A DNA stretch of 64,000 bases from Martelella endophytica. Lineage in GTDB: Bacteria; Pseudomonadota; Alphaproteobacteria; Rhizobiales; Rhizobiaceae. Of this stretch, positions 26,118 through 34,862 are shown piece after piece. The position numbers were made by a program, and so were the translations under genes. Positions within the stretch are counted from its first letter, which is position 1, and each line of letters begins with the position of its first letter. Where the stretch lies: positions 1,453,944-1,517,943 of the forward strand of contig NZ_CP010803.1 of the NCBI RefSeq assembly GCF_000960975.1, written 5' to 3'. The notes under the pieces are model-generated. The model was not told the origin of the DNA, did no database searches, and was given only the letters and a program-made list of their open reading frames with translations.

Positions 26118-27520
26118 TCTGCGTGACCCTCAAGGGGCGGCGGGGCCAGCGGCAGGCCACGGGCCGCCTCGAAGGCGCGACCAGCCTTGACCAGCAACGG
26201 CTCTTCGAAGGCGCGTGCGGCGATCTGCAGGCCGATGGGCAGGCTTTCGTGCGACAGCCCTGCCATCACCGACATCGCCGGGTGGCCGGTGACGCTGAAC
26301 GGCGTGCGGGCCTGGCGGGTGTAGGTGCGGGCGGTCTCTGCAGGGTCGTCAAGTCTTGCGGCAGCTTCCATGGAGCTTGCCGATATCAGGATGTCGCAGT
26401 CCCTGAAAGCGGTTTCGACGGCAGCGATCAGGCGCTTGCGCTCCTTCTGCGCCCGCACGTAGTCCTCGGCCGACAGGAAGGCGCCGGCAAGCAGCGCCCG
26501 CCGCGTCAGCCGGCCGTAATCCTCGTGGCGCGTGCGCAGATGATCGGCGTGGATGGCAAAACCTTCCGCCGACAGGATGATGCGGTTGACGGCGAAAAAG
26601 GCGGAAAGCGGCGGCAGCCGGATTTCGCGGACCTCGGCGCCCAGCGTCTCGAAGGTCGCTGCGGCCGCATCGAGCAGCACGGCCGTATCCTCGGGCGCGA
26701 CCATGTCTTCGGTGTGGAAGTGCCGGATATAGCCCACACGCAGGCCCTTCAGCGACAGGTCTCCGGCGCCGAGGCAGCTCTGCCACGGCATGGCGACGGT
26801 GGAGGGCTCTTCAGCGTCGATGCCGGCGATGGTGTCGATGAGAAGGGCGGCATCGGCGGTGGTGCGGGCAAGCGCACCGACGCAGTCGAGAGTCTGGGCC
26901 AGCGGAAACACGCCGCGGCGGGAGACGGCGCCATAGGTCGGCTTGAAGCCGACGATGCCGCAGGCGCTTGCCGGATGGCGGACCGAGCCGCCGGTGTCGG
27001 TGCCGAGCGCCAGCGGAAACAGGCCAGCCGCAACGCCGGCGCCGGAACCGGAGGACGAACCGCCCGGATGATGGTCAAGGTTCCACGGATTGCGCGCGGG
27101 CGGCGCCGGAAGGTCGAAGCTCGGCCGGCCGCAGGCGAATTCATGGGTATTGGTCTTGCCGAAGATGATGGCACCCGCCGCGCGCAAGCGTGAGACGACA
27201 TGGGCATCGCGCTCGGCCACGGCATCGAGCCTGCTAGCCGAGGCGCAGGTGGTCGGCACGCCGGCAACATCGATGATATCCTTCAGCGCCACCGGAATAC
27301 CGTGGAGCGGGCCACGGTCCTTGCCTTGACGCAACTCTTCAGTGGCCCGCGCCGCCTCTGCCTTCACCTCATCCGCGTCGAAGCGGATGAAGGCGGAAAG
27401 CAGCGGGTCGAGCCGTTCGATCCCGGCCGCAAGATGGGCGACATATTCAAAGGGCGAGAGGCTTCCGGCACGAAAGCCCGCGCCGATCTCGGAAACCGAG
27501 GCGAATTCAGGTGCGGCCAT
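26114..27520 (-). CDS. Amidase-signature hydrolase, AtzE-like
   Basis: 468 residues. K80 in GIPVALKDI, the serine cluster at 155-157 in GGSSSGS and nucleophile S179 in GTDTGGSVRHPAS keep the exact family spacing (75 and 24 residues). The full length and the HPGGSSSGSGAGVAAG context resemble AtzE (1-carboxybiuret hydrolase) and GatA-like enzymes. Its first 14 bases overlap the 3' end of a 69-codon gene whose product looks like the small AtzG subunit, and AtzE needs AtzG as a partner. The downstream gene is an AbrB-type membrane protein. The substrate is likely a ureide, carboxy-amide or similar small amide; not proven. Confidence 0.82.
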   Translation of the reverse strand: MAAPEFASVSEIGAGFRAGSLSPFEYVAHLAAGIERLDPLLSAFIRFDADEVKAEAARATEELRQGKDRGPLHGIPVALKDIIDVAGVPTTCASASRLDAVAERDAHVVSRLRAAGAIIFGKTNTHEFACGRPSFDLPAPPARNPWNLDHHPGGSSSGSGAGVAAGLFPLALGTDTGGSVRHPASACGIVGFKPTYGAVSRRGVFPLAQTLDCVGALARTTADAALLIDTIAGIDAEEPSTVAMPWQSCLGAGDLSLKGLRVGYIRHFHTEDMVAPEDTAVLLDAAAATFETLGAEVREIRLPPLSAFFAVNRIILSAEGFAIHADHLRTRHEDYGRLTRRALLAGAFLSAEDYVRAQKERKRLIAAVETAFRDCDILISASSMEAAARLDDPAETARTYTRQARTPFSVTGHPAMSVMAGLSHESLPIGLQIAARAFEEPLLVKAGRAFEAARGLPLAPPPLEGHAE

Positions 27521-27716
27521 CGTCGCCTCCGTCTTTCGGGAGAGCGGTGCGCATCGGCGGCCAGGGCTCGTCGGCCGGATGGTCCATGGTGGTCAGCGCG
27601 GCGCGGAAGGCGAGGGCACTTTCGGCCGCGTTCAGAATATCGGCCTCGTCCATCGCCACCACCCGTTCGAGGCCTGCTGCGAGCGCCAGCGCGATTGCGT
27701 GTTCCTTCGTCGCCAT
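27507..27716 (-). CDS. Small AtzG-like amidase subunit (DUF4089 type)
   Basis: 69 residues. The sequence is helical and ends PWPPMRTALPKDGG after AESALAFRAALTTMDHPADE; the layout of one or two short helices plus a Pro-rich tail resembles AtzG, the small partner that stabilises AtzE amidase. It sits four bases after the deacetylase stop and overlaps the amidase start by 14 bases, a tight coupling expected for stoichiometric subunits. The similarity is by pattern and context, not by a strong motif, so an unrelated small protein is possible. Confidence 0.62.
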   Translation of the reverse strand: MATKEHAIALALAAGLERVVAMDEADILNAAESALAFRAALTTMDHPADEPWPPMRTALPKDGGDDGRT

Positions 27717-27720
27717 GGGC

Positions 27721-28614
27721 TCAGGCCCTTTCGCGTGCTGCTTCGGCCGTCAGCGCCATGAACCAGCTCGCGACGTCTCCCGGTTGGGCGAAGGTCACGT
27801 CGGGATGGGCCGCCAGCACCTCGGCCATTTCCACCAGTTCGGTGATCCGATGCGGCACGCCCATCAGATGCGGATGCAGGGCAACGGTCATGATCGTGGT
27901 GCCCGCGCTTTCCTCGCGGTCGAAGGCGGCAAGCGTACGCTTGACGCGGTTGAGGAATTCGCCGGTCCGGTGCTTTTCGACGGCATAGACCGTGCTGTCG
28001 TTGAGCTCGAGCGTGTAGGGCACGGAAATGAGCGGGCCGCCCGTGGTCTCCATGTGGCAGGGCCGATCGTCCAGCACCCAGTCGAGGATATAGTCGATGC
28101 CGAGGCTCTTCAGGATGTCGGGGGTCTTGATGCTTTCGCCGAGGCCCGGTCCAAGCCAGCCGCGGGTGGCGACGCCGGTAAAGGCCTTCAGGCGGTCGAG
28201 GCTGCGGGCAATGATGTCGGCCTCGTCCGGCTCTGTGTGGACGGCCTGCTGGTAGAGGCCGTGGCCGATGAATTCCCAACCGAGCGCCAGCGATTTCTCC
28301 GCGCACTCCGGATAGACGTCGATGACATTGGCGTTGAGGCTTGCCGAGGCCGAGATGTTCATGCCCTCGAACAGATCGAAGAACCGCTTCATGCCGACGC
28401 GCATGCCGTATTCGGCCCAGGCAAAGTTCGGGATATCCGGAACGGCGGCGCGGCCTTGCGGCGGCGTGCTGATGCCGCGCGGCATCGGATGATCGAAGCG
28501 CCAGTGCTCCATGTTGACCACGAACTGCACAACGATGCGGCGGCCGTCATAGGCGGGAAGGGCGTCCTTGTCGTCAGCCAATCGATAGGGGATGCGCGGA
28601 TTGGAGGCGATCAT
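27721..28614 (-). CDS. PuuE-like polysaccharide deacetylase family hydrolase
   Basis: 297 residues from the ATG at 28614 (AAGGGA upstream). The NodB-type barrel is recognisable by LNANVIDVYPECAE, WEFIGHGLYQQAVHTEPDE, TRGWLGPGLGES and ALHPHLMGVPHR. The usual metal-binding DD pair near the N-terminus is replaced by VVNMEHWRF and only part of the HxxxH motif remains, the pattern of PuuE (cofactor-independent allantoinase) and related cyclic-amide hydrolases. With the AtzE/AtzG-like pair behind it, this gene probably opens a cyclic amide or ureide whose linear product the amidase attacks. It is the first gene of the operon, divergent from a LysR gene. Confidence 0.78.
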   Translation of the reverse strand: MIASNPRIPYRLADDKDALPAYDGRRIVVQFVVNMEHWRFDHPMPRGISTPPQGRAAVPDIPNFAWAEYGMRVGMKRFFDLFEGMNISASASLNANVIDVYPECAEKSLALGWEFIGHGLYQQAVHTEPDEADIIARSLDRLKAFTGVATRGWLGPGLGESIKTPDILKSLGIDYILDWVLDDRPCHMETTGGPLISVPYTLELNDSTVYAVEKHRTGEFLNRVKRTLAAFDREESAGTTIMTVALHPHLMGVPHRITELVEMAEVLAAHPDVTFAQPGDVASWFMALTAEAARERA

Positions 28615-28690
28615 GGACTGTTCCCTTCTCGTAGGCGGCAGCCCGACCACGGCGGCTGCGAGAATTCGCTACTCTCTCGGTCAAACTGGC

Positions 28691-28701
28691 GCAAAATTTG
28701 C
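28691..28701. promoter_or_regulatory. Candidate LysR-binding palindrome
   Basis: GCAAA-A-TTTGC is a perfect odd palindrome in the divergent gap between the deacetylase operon and the LysR gene. Its T-rich/A-rich arms suit a LysR box, but the canonical T-N11-A spacing cannot be confirmed by eye. Confidence 0.4.
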
Positions 28702-28828
28702 ATATGTCATTTCAGCGGGAGAGAAACCGTGCCCTGGAGCAGGTTCTCCATGCCGCTGAACTTATTATGGGCAATTCGCCTTGTGAGCCGATCTCGCCGG
28801 CCTAACAGCTATGCCCGAAGGAGCATTC

Positions 28829-29779
28829 ATGGAAATGAAGCAGCTTGAATATTTCTGTGCGGTCGCCCGCGCGGGAAGTTTCTCGAAGGCCTCGAGCGAC
28901 CTGATGGTAGTGCAGCCGGCGCTGAGCCGCCAGGTCGGCCGCCTCGAGAGCGAGCTTGCGACCAAGCTGTTTTATCGCAATGGCCGCGGCGTGGCGCTGA
29001 CGGATGCCGGCCGCCGTTTCCTGAGTGTCGCCGATGGCGTGCTGCACGATCTCGACAAGATCCGCGCCGAGCTTTCCGAAGACAACGACGCGCCGACGGG
29101 CACGGTGACGGTCGGCATGCCGCCCTCCGTCAGCGCGATGATCACGACCTCGCTTCTGATCGGCATTCGCCGCAAGTTTCCGGGCATCAAGCTGCACATC
29201 ATCGACGGCCTTTCCGGTCATATCTGCGAGTGGATGACCGCCGGCAAGATCGATATCGGCATCATCCATGAGTCCCGCCAGACGGCGGGCCTGCTGCTCG
29301 AGCCGCTGATGTCGGAGCCGCTCTATCTGGTCGGCAAGCCCTCTGCGGCAAACGGGCTGCCGGACCCGGCCGGGCGGATCGGCAAGATATCGTTCGAGGA
29401 TGCCGCCCGCCTGCCACTGATCCTCCAGGGCGACAGCCATGGCCTGCGCCGCCTCATCGACCGCACTGCCCGCGAACTGCACGTGCCGGTCAATATCGAG
29501 ATGGAGATCGATGCGATCGCGGCGATCACCAAGCTCGTCCAGGTCGAGCCCTTCTTCAGCGTGCTGCCGATCGGCTGTGTCGGCCGTCAGCTCGCCGATG
29601 GCGACTTTTCGGCCTGGCGCATCGCCAGCCCCGAGCTTTTGAACGTGATGCTGATGGCAAGCGTGCCGAACCGGCCGTTCACCGCAGCCATGCGCGAAGT
29701 GCGCCGCGCCATCCAGACGGAGATCGCCGCCGCTTCCGCCATCGCCGAACGGGCGGAAACGGCCACCGAGCCCGCGTGA
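28829..29779 (+). CDS. LysR-family transcriptional regulator
   Basis: 316 residues from the ATG at 28829, which has GAAGGAG six bases upstream; an ATG at 28811 would add six residues. The HTH is MEMKQLEYFCAVARAGSFSK then QPALSRQVGRLESELATKLF. The effector domain resembles nitrogen-assimilation-control or CbbR-like members (DAPTGTVTVGMPPSVSAMI). It is divergent from the deacetylase-AtzEG-AbrB operon and is its most likely regulator; the SsuABC-type operon begins 190 bases downstream in the same direction and could be a second target. Confidence 0.88.
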   Translation: MEMKQLEYFCAVARAGSFSKASSDLMVVQPALSRQVGRLESELATKLFYRNGRGVALTDAGRRFLSVADGVLHDLDKIRAELSEDNDAPTGTVTVGMPPSVSAMITTSLLIGIRRKFPGIKLHIIDGLSGHICEWMTAGKIDIGIIHESRQTAGLLLEPLMSEPLYLVGKPSAANGLPDPAGRIGKISFEDAARLPLILQGDSHGLRRLIDRTARELHVPVNIEMEIDAIAAITKLVQVEPFFSVLPIGCVGRQLADGDFSAWRIASPELLNVMLMASVPNRPFTAAMREVRRAIQTEIAAASAIAERAETATEPA

Positions 29780-29969
29780 AGTCCGTCCCTCTCGCCCCCG
29801 AAGAAGCGCGTTCCGGCATAGCTGCTAGAGCGGCCGCGCCATGGACGGCTCCGCCACCTGCGATGTTTAGTTTACGGACCGCGAAAGAAACGCAGGCGTC
29901 GCCGAACCGGCGTGGGCTGAGAACAGCACCGGTCGCCGGCGGGGCAATAATAAACTCCAGAGGTGATTG

Positions 29970-30962
29970 ATGAAATTTTTCCCGAATATCTTTGCCATGG
30001 CCGCGCTGTCGGCGGGCCTTTCCGCCGTGCCGATGTTTAACGCCGAAGCCGCCGATCCGGCGCCGCTCGATGCGCCGGTGACGCTGACCGTCGGTTACCA
30101 GAAGGTTGGCCATCTGGCGCCGCTGGAACTCGTTCAGCAGTATCTCGATCCGCTCAACGTCAAACTCGAAATGGCCGAGTTTGCCCGCTATGCCGATACC
30201 CGCACGGCACTGATCGCCGGCTCGCTCGATATCGCGACCGTCGGCCCTGCGGACCTGCCGATCGCACTTTCCCAGGGCTCCGACAGTGTCGTCGGTATCA
30301 TGGGTGTCGGCTCGTCGGCGAAATATCCGATCGTGCGCAACGGCGTGGAGCTCTCGAGCTGGGAAGATCTCGAAGGCAAGAAGATCGGCATTGCGCCGGG
30401 TTCGGCCGTCTGGTTCCAGTTCGCCGCGACGCTGATCGAGGCGGGCGTTCCCTATGACAGCTTCGAATCCGTCAACATCCAGGGCGGCGGCGCCGCCTTC
30501 GACCAGGCGCTGCAGCGCGGCGATGTCGATGCGATCATCACCTGGGAGCCCTTCGAATCGATCCCCGTGCTTGAAGGCTACGGCCACTTCGCCACCGATC
30601 TCGATTACTCGAAGTCTGAATCTGTCGGCGCCGAGCTCGGCATGATGGTCGCGTCCAAGGACGCACTGGAGACCAAGCGTGATGCCGTCGTCCGTTTCGT
30701 CTGGGCCTATCTGAAGGCGCAGCAGGAACTTTCCGATGATCCGGAAGCCTTTGCCGAGGCCTATGCCGAACTCACCGGCCTTGATCTCGATCTCGCCAAG
30801 GAAGCCTCCAAGGCGATCACGCTCGGCTCGGTCGTCACGCCGGAACAGGCCGCTCGCCAGGCGAAGGCCTTTGCCGATCTCGGCGTCATCCAGGAAGACG
30901 TCTCCGGCGACATTCCGGACCATTTCGACGAGACCATCGTCGAGGAAGCAAAGTCCTACTGA
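29970..30962 (+). CDS. ABC substrate-binding protein, SsuA/TauA type
   Basis: 330 residues with a signal peptide (MAALSAGLSAVP core, cleavage near AEAAD). The opening LTVGYQKVGHLAPLE and the segments IATVGPADLPIAL, KKIGIAPGSAVWF and AIITWEPFES define the family binding aliphatic sulfonates, taurine or related anions. The ATG at 29970 with AGAGGTG upstream was preferred over the TTG one codon earlier. It is the first gene of an operon with permease, ATPase and an SDR; a UUCG-capped hairpin follows its stop. Confidence 0.83.
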   Translation: MKFFPNIFAMAALSAGLSAVPMFNAEAADPAPLDAPVTLTVGYQKVGHLAPLELVQQYLDPLNVKLEMAEFARYADTRTALIAGSLDIATVGPADLPIALSQGSDSVVGIMGVGSSAKYPIVRNGVELSSWEDLEGKKIGIAPGSAVWFQFAATLIEAGVPYDSFESVNIQGGGAAFDQALQRGDVDAIITWEPFESIPVLEGYGHFATDLDYSKSESVGAELGMMVASKDALETKRDAVVRFVWAYLKAQQELSDDPEAFAEAYAELTGLDLDLAKEASKAITLGSVVTPEQAARQAKAFADLGVIQEDVSGDIPDHFDETIVEEAKSY

Positions 30963-30976
30963 TCCCGAGCTGCGGC

Positions 30977-30992
30977 GGCGGGTTCGCCCGCC
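30977..30992 (+). other. UUCG-capped stem-loop after the SsuA-like gene
   Basis: GGCGGG-TTCG-CCCGCC is a perfect six-base-pair stem with the very stable UUCG tetraloop, 14 bases after the binding-protein stop; a CCGCCTTTT run follows. It may be a partial terminator or an mRNA-protecting hairpin between the binding-protein and permease genes. Confidence 0.6.
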
Positions 30993-31017
30993 CCGCCTTT
31001 TGAATGGAAAGCAGAGA

Positions 31018-31896
31018 ATGGAACAGACAGGCGCAATCCCCCGCAACGTCAGCGCGGGCGAACCGGCAGCACGGCGTTCTGCGCTGGGCTGGCTGCGTGG
31101 CAAGAGCGCGCGGCAAACCCTGATTGCACTGGTCCTGCCGGTCGTCGTGCTGGTCATCTGGCAGCTTGGCGGCACCAATGGCAGCCTGTTCGGCGGCGTC
31201 CTGCCGACGCCTGCCAAGGTGTTGAAAGGCTGGGAAACCTGGGCCTTCGGCTCGAAGGGTATGGGCCTCAACCCCTATAGTGGCACGTGGTGGGCAAGCC
31301 TCCGCTTCTCGACCATTCGCGTGGCCGAAGGTTTCGCCGTCGCCATCGTGATCGCGGTGCCGACCGGGATCATCATCGGCTGGAACCGGCTTGCCGCGCA
31401 GGCGGTGGACCCGACCATCCAGCTGCTGAGGCCCGTACCGATCACCGCCTGGCTGCCGTTTTCGATTGCCGTCTTCGGCATCAGCAGCTTCGGCGCGATC
31501 TTCCTCATTGCGCTCGGCGCCTTCTACCCGATCGTCATCAACACCACGCAGGGTGCGCGCGATGTCGACAAGAACCTCGTCCGCGCCGCCCGCATGCTCG
31601 GCGCCAGCCGGCAGGGCGTGCTGATGCGCGTCGTCGTGCCCTCGGCGCTGCCGTCGATCTTCACCGGCCTCAGGATCGGCCTCGGGATCGGCTGGACGGC
31701 CGTGATCGTGGCCGAAATGGTCGCGGTCAAATCCGGCCTCGGCTATGTGCTGTGGGACGCCTACTACGTCGGCCGCATGGACATCGTCATCGCCGACATG
31801 GCGACCATCGGCCTGATGGGGCTCCTCAGCGACCGTATCATCCTCTTCGTCGAATACCGGCTTCTCAACTGGCGCGCTGTCGCCGGCGCACGCTGA
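31018..31896 (+). CDS. ABC permease, SsuC/TauC type
   Basis: 292 residues from the ATG at 31018; the open frame begins far upstream but runs out of phase through the binding-protein gene. About six membrane helices are visible, with the EAA-type loop ARMLGASRQGVLMRVVVPSA and the family segment RPVPITAWLPFSIAVFG. It forms the membrane homodimer of the importer and lies between the binding protein and ATPase genes. Confidence 0.88.
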   Translation: MEQTGAIPRNVSAGEPAARRSALGWLRGKSARQTLIALVLPVVVLVIWQLGGTNGSLFGGVLPTPAKVLKGWETWAFGSKGMGLNPYSGTWWASLRFSTIRVAEGFAVAIVIAVPTGIIIGWNRLAAQAVDPTIQLLRPVPITAWLPFSIAVFGISSFGAIFLIALGAFYPIVINTTQGARDVDKNLVRAARMLGASRQGVLMRVVVPSALPSIFTGLRIGLGIGWTAVIVAEMVAVKSGLGYVLWDAYYVGRMDIVIADMATIGLMGLLSDRIILFVEYRLLNWRAVAGAR

Positions 31897-31907
31897 AAGA
31901 ACGTCTG

Positions 31908-32693
31908 ATGGCCAATATCGAAATCCGCGACGTCGCCAAGACCTATCCCGGAACGCCGCCTGTGCGTGCGCTCGACAATGTCGATCTCTCGATCGCGGAA
32001 GGCGAATTTGTCGCGCTTCTGGGGCCGTCGGGCTGCGGCAAGTCGACCCTTCTCAACATTCTCGCCGGCTTCGAGAGCAATACCGAGGGTACCGTCAGCT
32101 TTGACGGCGGACCGATCGCCAAACCCGGGCCGGAGCGCGCCGTGGTGTTTCAGGAGGCGGCATTGTTTCCCTGGTTGACCGTGTTCGACAATGTCGCCTT
32201 CGGCCGGCGGATCGCCGGTTCGGTGCGCAGCAATTTCGAGCCCGAGGTCAATGCCATGCTCGAAATGGTCGGCCTCACGGACTTCCGTAATGCCTATCCC
32301 TCGCAGCTCTCCGGCGGCATGCGCCAGCGCGTCGGCATCGCCCGCGCGCTGATCATGCAGCCGCGCGCGCTGCTGATGGACGAGCCCTTCGGCGCGCTCG
32401 ATGCGCAGACCCGGCTCACCATGCAGGAACTGCTGCTGTCGATCTGGCAAAAGCACAAGATCACCGTGGTCTTCGTCACCCACGATATCGACGAGGCAAT
32501 CCTGCTGGCTGACCGGATCTGCGTGATGTCGGCACGTCCGGCGCATATCGCCCGTGAGATTGCGATCACCCTGCCGCGTCCGCGCAGCATCGACGACCTG
32601 ACGTCGCCGGAATTCGTCGCCTACAAGGCCGAGATCATGCACGAGATGCGGCATGCTCACCAGCAGGCCCGGCGCAAGGCGGATGCTGCCTGA
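31908..32693 (+). CDS. ABC importer ATPase, SsuB/TauB type
   Basis: 261 residues with Walker A GPSGCGKST, signature LSGGMRQRVGIARAL, Walker B ALLMDEPFGALD and the H-loop VTHDIDEAILLADR, the normal SsuB layout without a C-terminal regulatory domain. The ATG at 31908 follows the permease stop by 11 bases. The last A of its TGA stop is the first base of the next gene's ATG (TGATG), so the SDR is translationally coupled to the transporter. Confidence 0.9.
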   Translation: MANIEIRDVAKTYPGTPPVRALDNVDLSIAEGEFVALLGPSGCGKSTLLNILAGFESNTEGTVSFDGGPIAKPGPERAVVFQEAALFPWLTVFDNVAFGRRIAGSVRSNFEPEVNAMLEMVGLTDFRNAYPSQLSGGMRQRVGIARALIMQPRALLMDEPFGALDAQTRLTMQELLLSIWQKHKITVVFVTHDIDEAILLADRICVMSARPAHIAREIAITLPRPRSIDDLTSPEFVAYKAEIMHEMRHAHQQARRKADAA

Positions 32694-33457
32694 TGGACCT
32701 CAAGCTTCAGGGCAGCACCGTCCTCATCACCGGTGGCTCGAAGGGAATAGGCTTCGCCGCAGCGGAAGCCTTCGCCCGCGAGGGTTGCCGGCTGATCCTC
32801 ACCGCCCGCTCCGCCGACACGCTGGCAGAGGCCCGTGAAAGGCTTGCCGGCTTCGACGTCAAGGTGATTGCCGCCGACCTCTCCGAAGTATCGGAGCGCG
32901 TGCGGCTTGTCGAGGAAGCCGGCCCGGTCGATATCCTCGTCAACAATGCCGGCGCCATCCCCGGCGGCGATATCTTCAACCTCGATATCGCGACGATCGA
33001 ACAGGGTTTTAAGCTCAAGGTGTTCGGCTATATCCATCTGACACAGCTCGTTCTGGAGGCGATGAAGGCGCGGCAGTCGGGCACCATCGTCAACATCATC
33101 GGCGATCTCGGCCGCGCGCCGCGCTACGACTACATCGCCGGCACGACGGCCAATGCCGGCCTCATCGCCTTTACCGAGGCGCTCGGCGCCCGCTCGACAG
33201 ACTGGAACGTCCGCGTCTTCGGCATCAATCCGGCGGGCACCGGCACGGAACGCGTCGAGAAGGTCGCGCGCGGCCGGGCGAAGAGCATGTACGGGGATGA
33301 AGAACGTTGGCGCGAGGTGCTGGCCAACCTGCCGTTCAACCGCCTCGCCGCACCGGAAGAAGTCGCCCGTCTGATCGTCTCACTGGCCTCGCCGGCGCTC
33401 GGTTATATGTCGGGTAATGTTGTCGACTTCGACGGCGGCCTGCGCAACCGGCGCTGA
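32693..33457 (+). CDS. Short-chain dehydrogenase/reductase with altered active site
   Basis: 254 residues. The cofactor loop TGGSKGIG (13-20) and the NNAG motif (84-87) mark a classical SDR. The active site is unusual: after the strand TIVNII the catalytic serine position reads GDLG, and Y147 is followed by I-A-G-T so the lysine of YxxxK is Thr151. A group of SDRs with GNA- or TTANAG-like sequences here is known to me, but their chemistry is unclear. Overlap with the ATPase stop ties it to import of a sulfonate-like or aromatic substrate. It may still be a reductase, or a binding protein. Confidence 0.83.
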   Translation: MDLKLQGSTVLITGGSKGIGFAAAEAFAREGCRLILTARSADTLAEARERLAGFDVKVIAADLSEVSERVRLVEEAGPVDILVNNAGAIPGGDIFNLDIATIEQGFKLKVFGYIHLTQLVLEAMKARQSGTIVNIIGDLGRAPRYDYIAGTTANAGLIAFTEALGARSTDWNVRVFGINPAGTGTERVEKVARGRAKSMYGDEERWREVLANLPFNRLAAPEEVARLIVSLASPALGYMSGNVVDFDGGLRNRR

Positions 33458-33516
33458 GGGCAGCGCTTTCACCGCCTGCATTCCTGAAACTGAACCCTTT
33501 CCGCAAAGCCTCGATC

Positions 33517-33653
33517 AATCTCCCCCCTTGAGGGGGAGATGTCGCGAAAGCGACAGAGAGGGGTAAGGGGGTAAGCTGCAATCGCGTGCTCTCGGAAAGG
33601 TTTCACCCCCCTCTGCCCCCTGTCGGGGCATCTCCCCCTCAAGGGGGGAGATT
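33517..33653. repeat. Inverted-repeat intergenic element
   Basis: Two perfect 25-base inverted arms (33517-33541 and 33629-33653), each itself nearly palindromic and built on CTCCCCCTTGAGGGGGAG-like sequence, enclose an 87-base spacer that contains further complementary runs (GGGGTAAGGGGG against CCCCCCTCTGCCCCC). The element fills the gap between the convergent SDR and monooxygenase genes. Repeats of this look are familiar to me from rhizobial genomes as dispersed intergenic elements; the single copy seen here shows no coding capacity. Confidence 0.85.
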
Positions 33654-33674
33654 GTGGTGTCGCAACCTTCAACC

Positions 33675-34862
33675 TCACTCCACCGCCGCAGCCGCGCGAA
33701 CGCTTGCGAACATCGCGGTGTTCATCAGGTGGGCGCGGGATTTGTCCCTATCGGCGGCGGTGGCGCGCATTTCGGCGAGCATGGCGTTGCGGCGGCCGAG
33801 GTCCTTTTCCTCCAGCGTCTTCTTGTTGCGGATGGTCATCGCCTGCAGGAAGTGCTCGGCGACATGGCGGCGCTGGCGGTCGTAGAGGTCCATCAGGCTG
33901 TCATCGGCGCCATCGAGAACCGCGACGAGCTTTTCCGACAGGTTGACGGCATCGTGGATGCCGAAGTTCATGCCCATGCCGCCGAGCGGATTGTTGACGT
34001 GGGAGGCGTCGCCGGCGAGCAGCACCCGGCCCTTGCGGAAGCGGGTCGCGACCCGCTGGTGGACGGTATAGAGATTGGTGTGGAGCACCGGATAGGGATC
34101 GGCACTGGGCAGGAAGCGCTGCAGCTTGGCCTGAGCGTTCTCGAAGCTCAAGAGCATCTCAGGGTCCGCCTCCGGCACGGTCGCCGACGTCATCCGCCAG
34201 CGGCCCTTGCCATCGGGTCCCGGCACCTTGAACACAGCCGCCCACTCTTCCGGGTCCGAGATATAGCTCGAATAGGCAAAGCCGTCGGTTTCGAAATCGT
34301 GGCTGGTGGTGATCACCAGAAAGCGCTCCTGAAAGGTGAAGCCCTCGAAGCCGATGCCGCTCGATTTGCGCACGACAGAGCGCCCGCCATCCGTGCCGAT
34401 GACCCACGAAGCGTGGAAATCACCGGCGGAGGTCGCAATCGTGACGCCCTCGGCATCTTCGTTCAGCCCCGAGACCTCGACGCCGCGCAGCACGGTGACG
34501 TTATCCATCGAAGCCAGCCTTTCCTCCAGTACGGCGACCAGCTTGTGCTGTTCGCACTGCATGCGGAAGGGATAGGGGGTGATGTCATCGAGCAGTGCCA
34601 GGTCGAACTCGGCGATGATGCCTTCCTGCTTGTCGCGGAACTGCCAGTGCGGCGTCGGGATGCCGAGCGCCAGCAGCTGGTCGGTGACGCCGCTTTCGGA
34701 GAACATTTCCAGCGTCGGCGGATGAAAGGTCGCCGCGCGCGGATCGTCATAGGGTTCGACGAGCTTTTCGAGGACCGTAACCTCGATGCCGGCGCGGCCG
34801 AGAAAGAAGGCCGCCGTCATGCCGACGGGACCACCGCCGACGATTACGACCGGATCGGCCAT
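33675..34862 (-). CDS. FAD-dependent aromatic-ring monooxygenase
   Basis: 395 residues of the PheA/TfdB/NicC-like flavoprotein group. VVIVGGGPVGMTAAF is the Rossmann FAD site, GTDGGRSVVRKSSG the DG motif, and GRVLLAGDASHVNNPLGGMGMN the GD motif that also contacts FAD. It should hydroxylate an aromatic or heteroaromatic acid with NAD(P)H and O2 in the cytoplasm. It is the last gene of a TRAP operon and its ATG shares a base with the stop of the maleate-isomerase-like gene (TGATG). With the neighbour this recalls the NicC/NicE pairing of nicotinate degradation, but other nic genes are absent here. Confidence 0.87.
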   Translation of the reverse strand: MADPVVIVGGGPVGMTAAFFLGRAGIEVTVLEKLVEPYDDPRAATFHPPTLEMFSESGVTDQLLALGIPTPHWQFRDKQEGIIAEFDLALLDDITPYPFRMQCEQHKLVAVLEERLASMDNVTVLRGVEVSGLNEDAEGVTIATSAGDFHASWVIGTDGGRSVVRKSSGIGFEGFTFQERFLVITTSHDFETDGFAYSSYISDPEEWAAVFKVPGPDGKGRWRMTSATVPEADPEMLLSFENAQAKLQRFLPSADPYPVLHTNLYTVHQRVATRFRKGRVLLAGDASHVNNPLGGMGMNFGIHDAVNLSEKLVAVLDGADDSLMDLYDRQRRHVAEHFLQAMTIRNKKTLEEKDLGRRNAMLAEMRATAADRDKSRAHLMNTAMFASVRAAAAVE

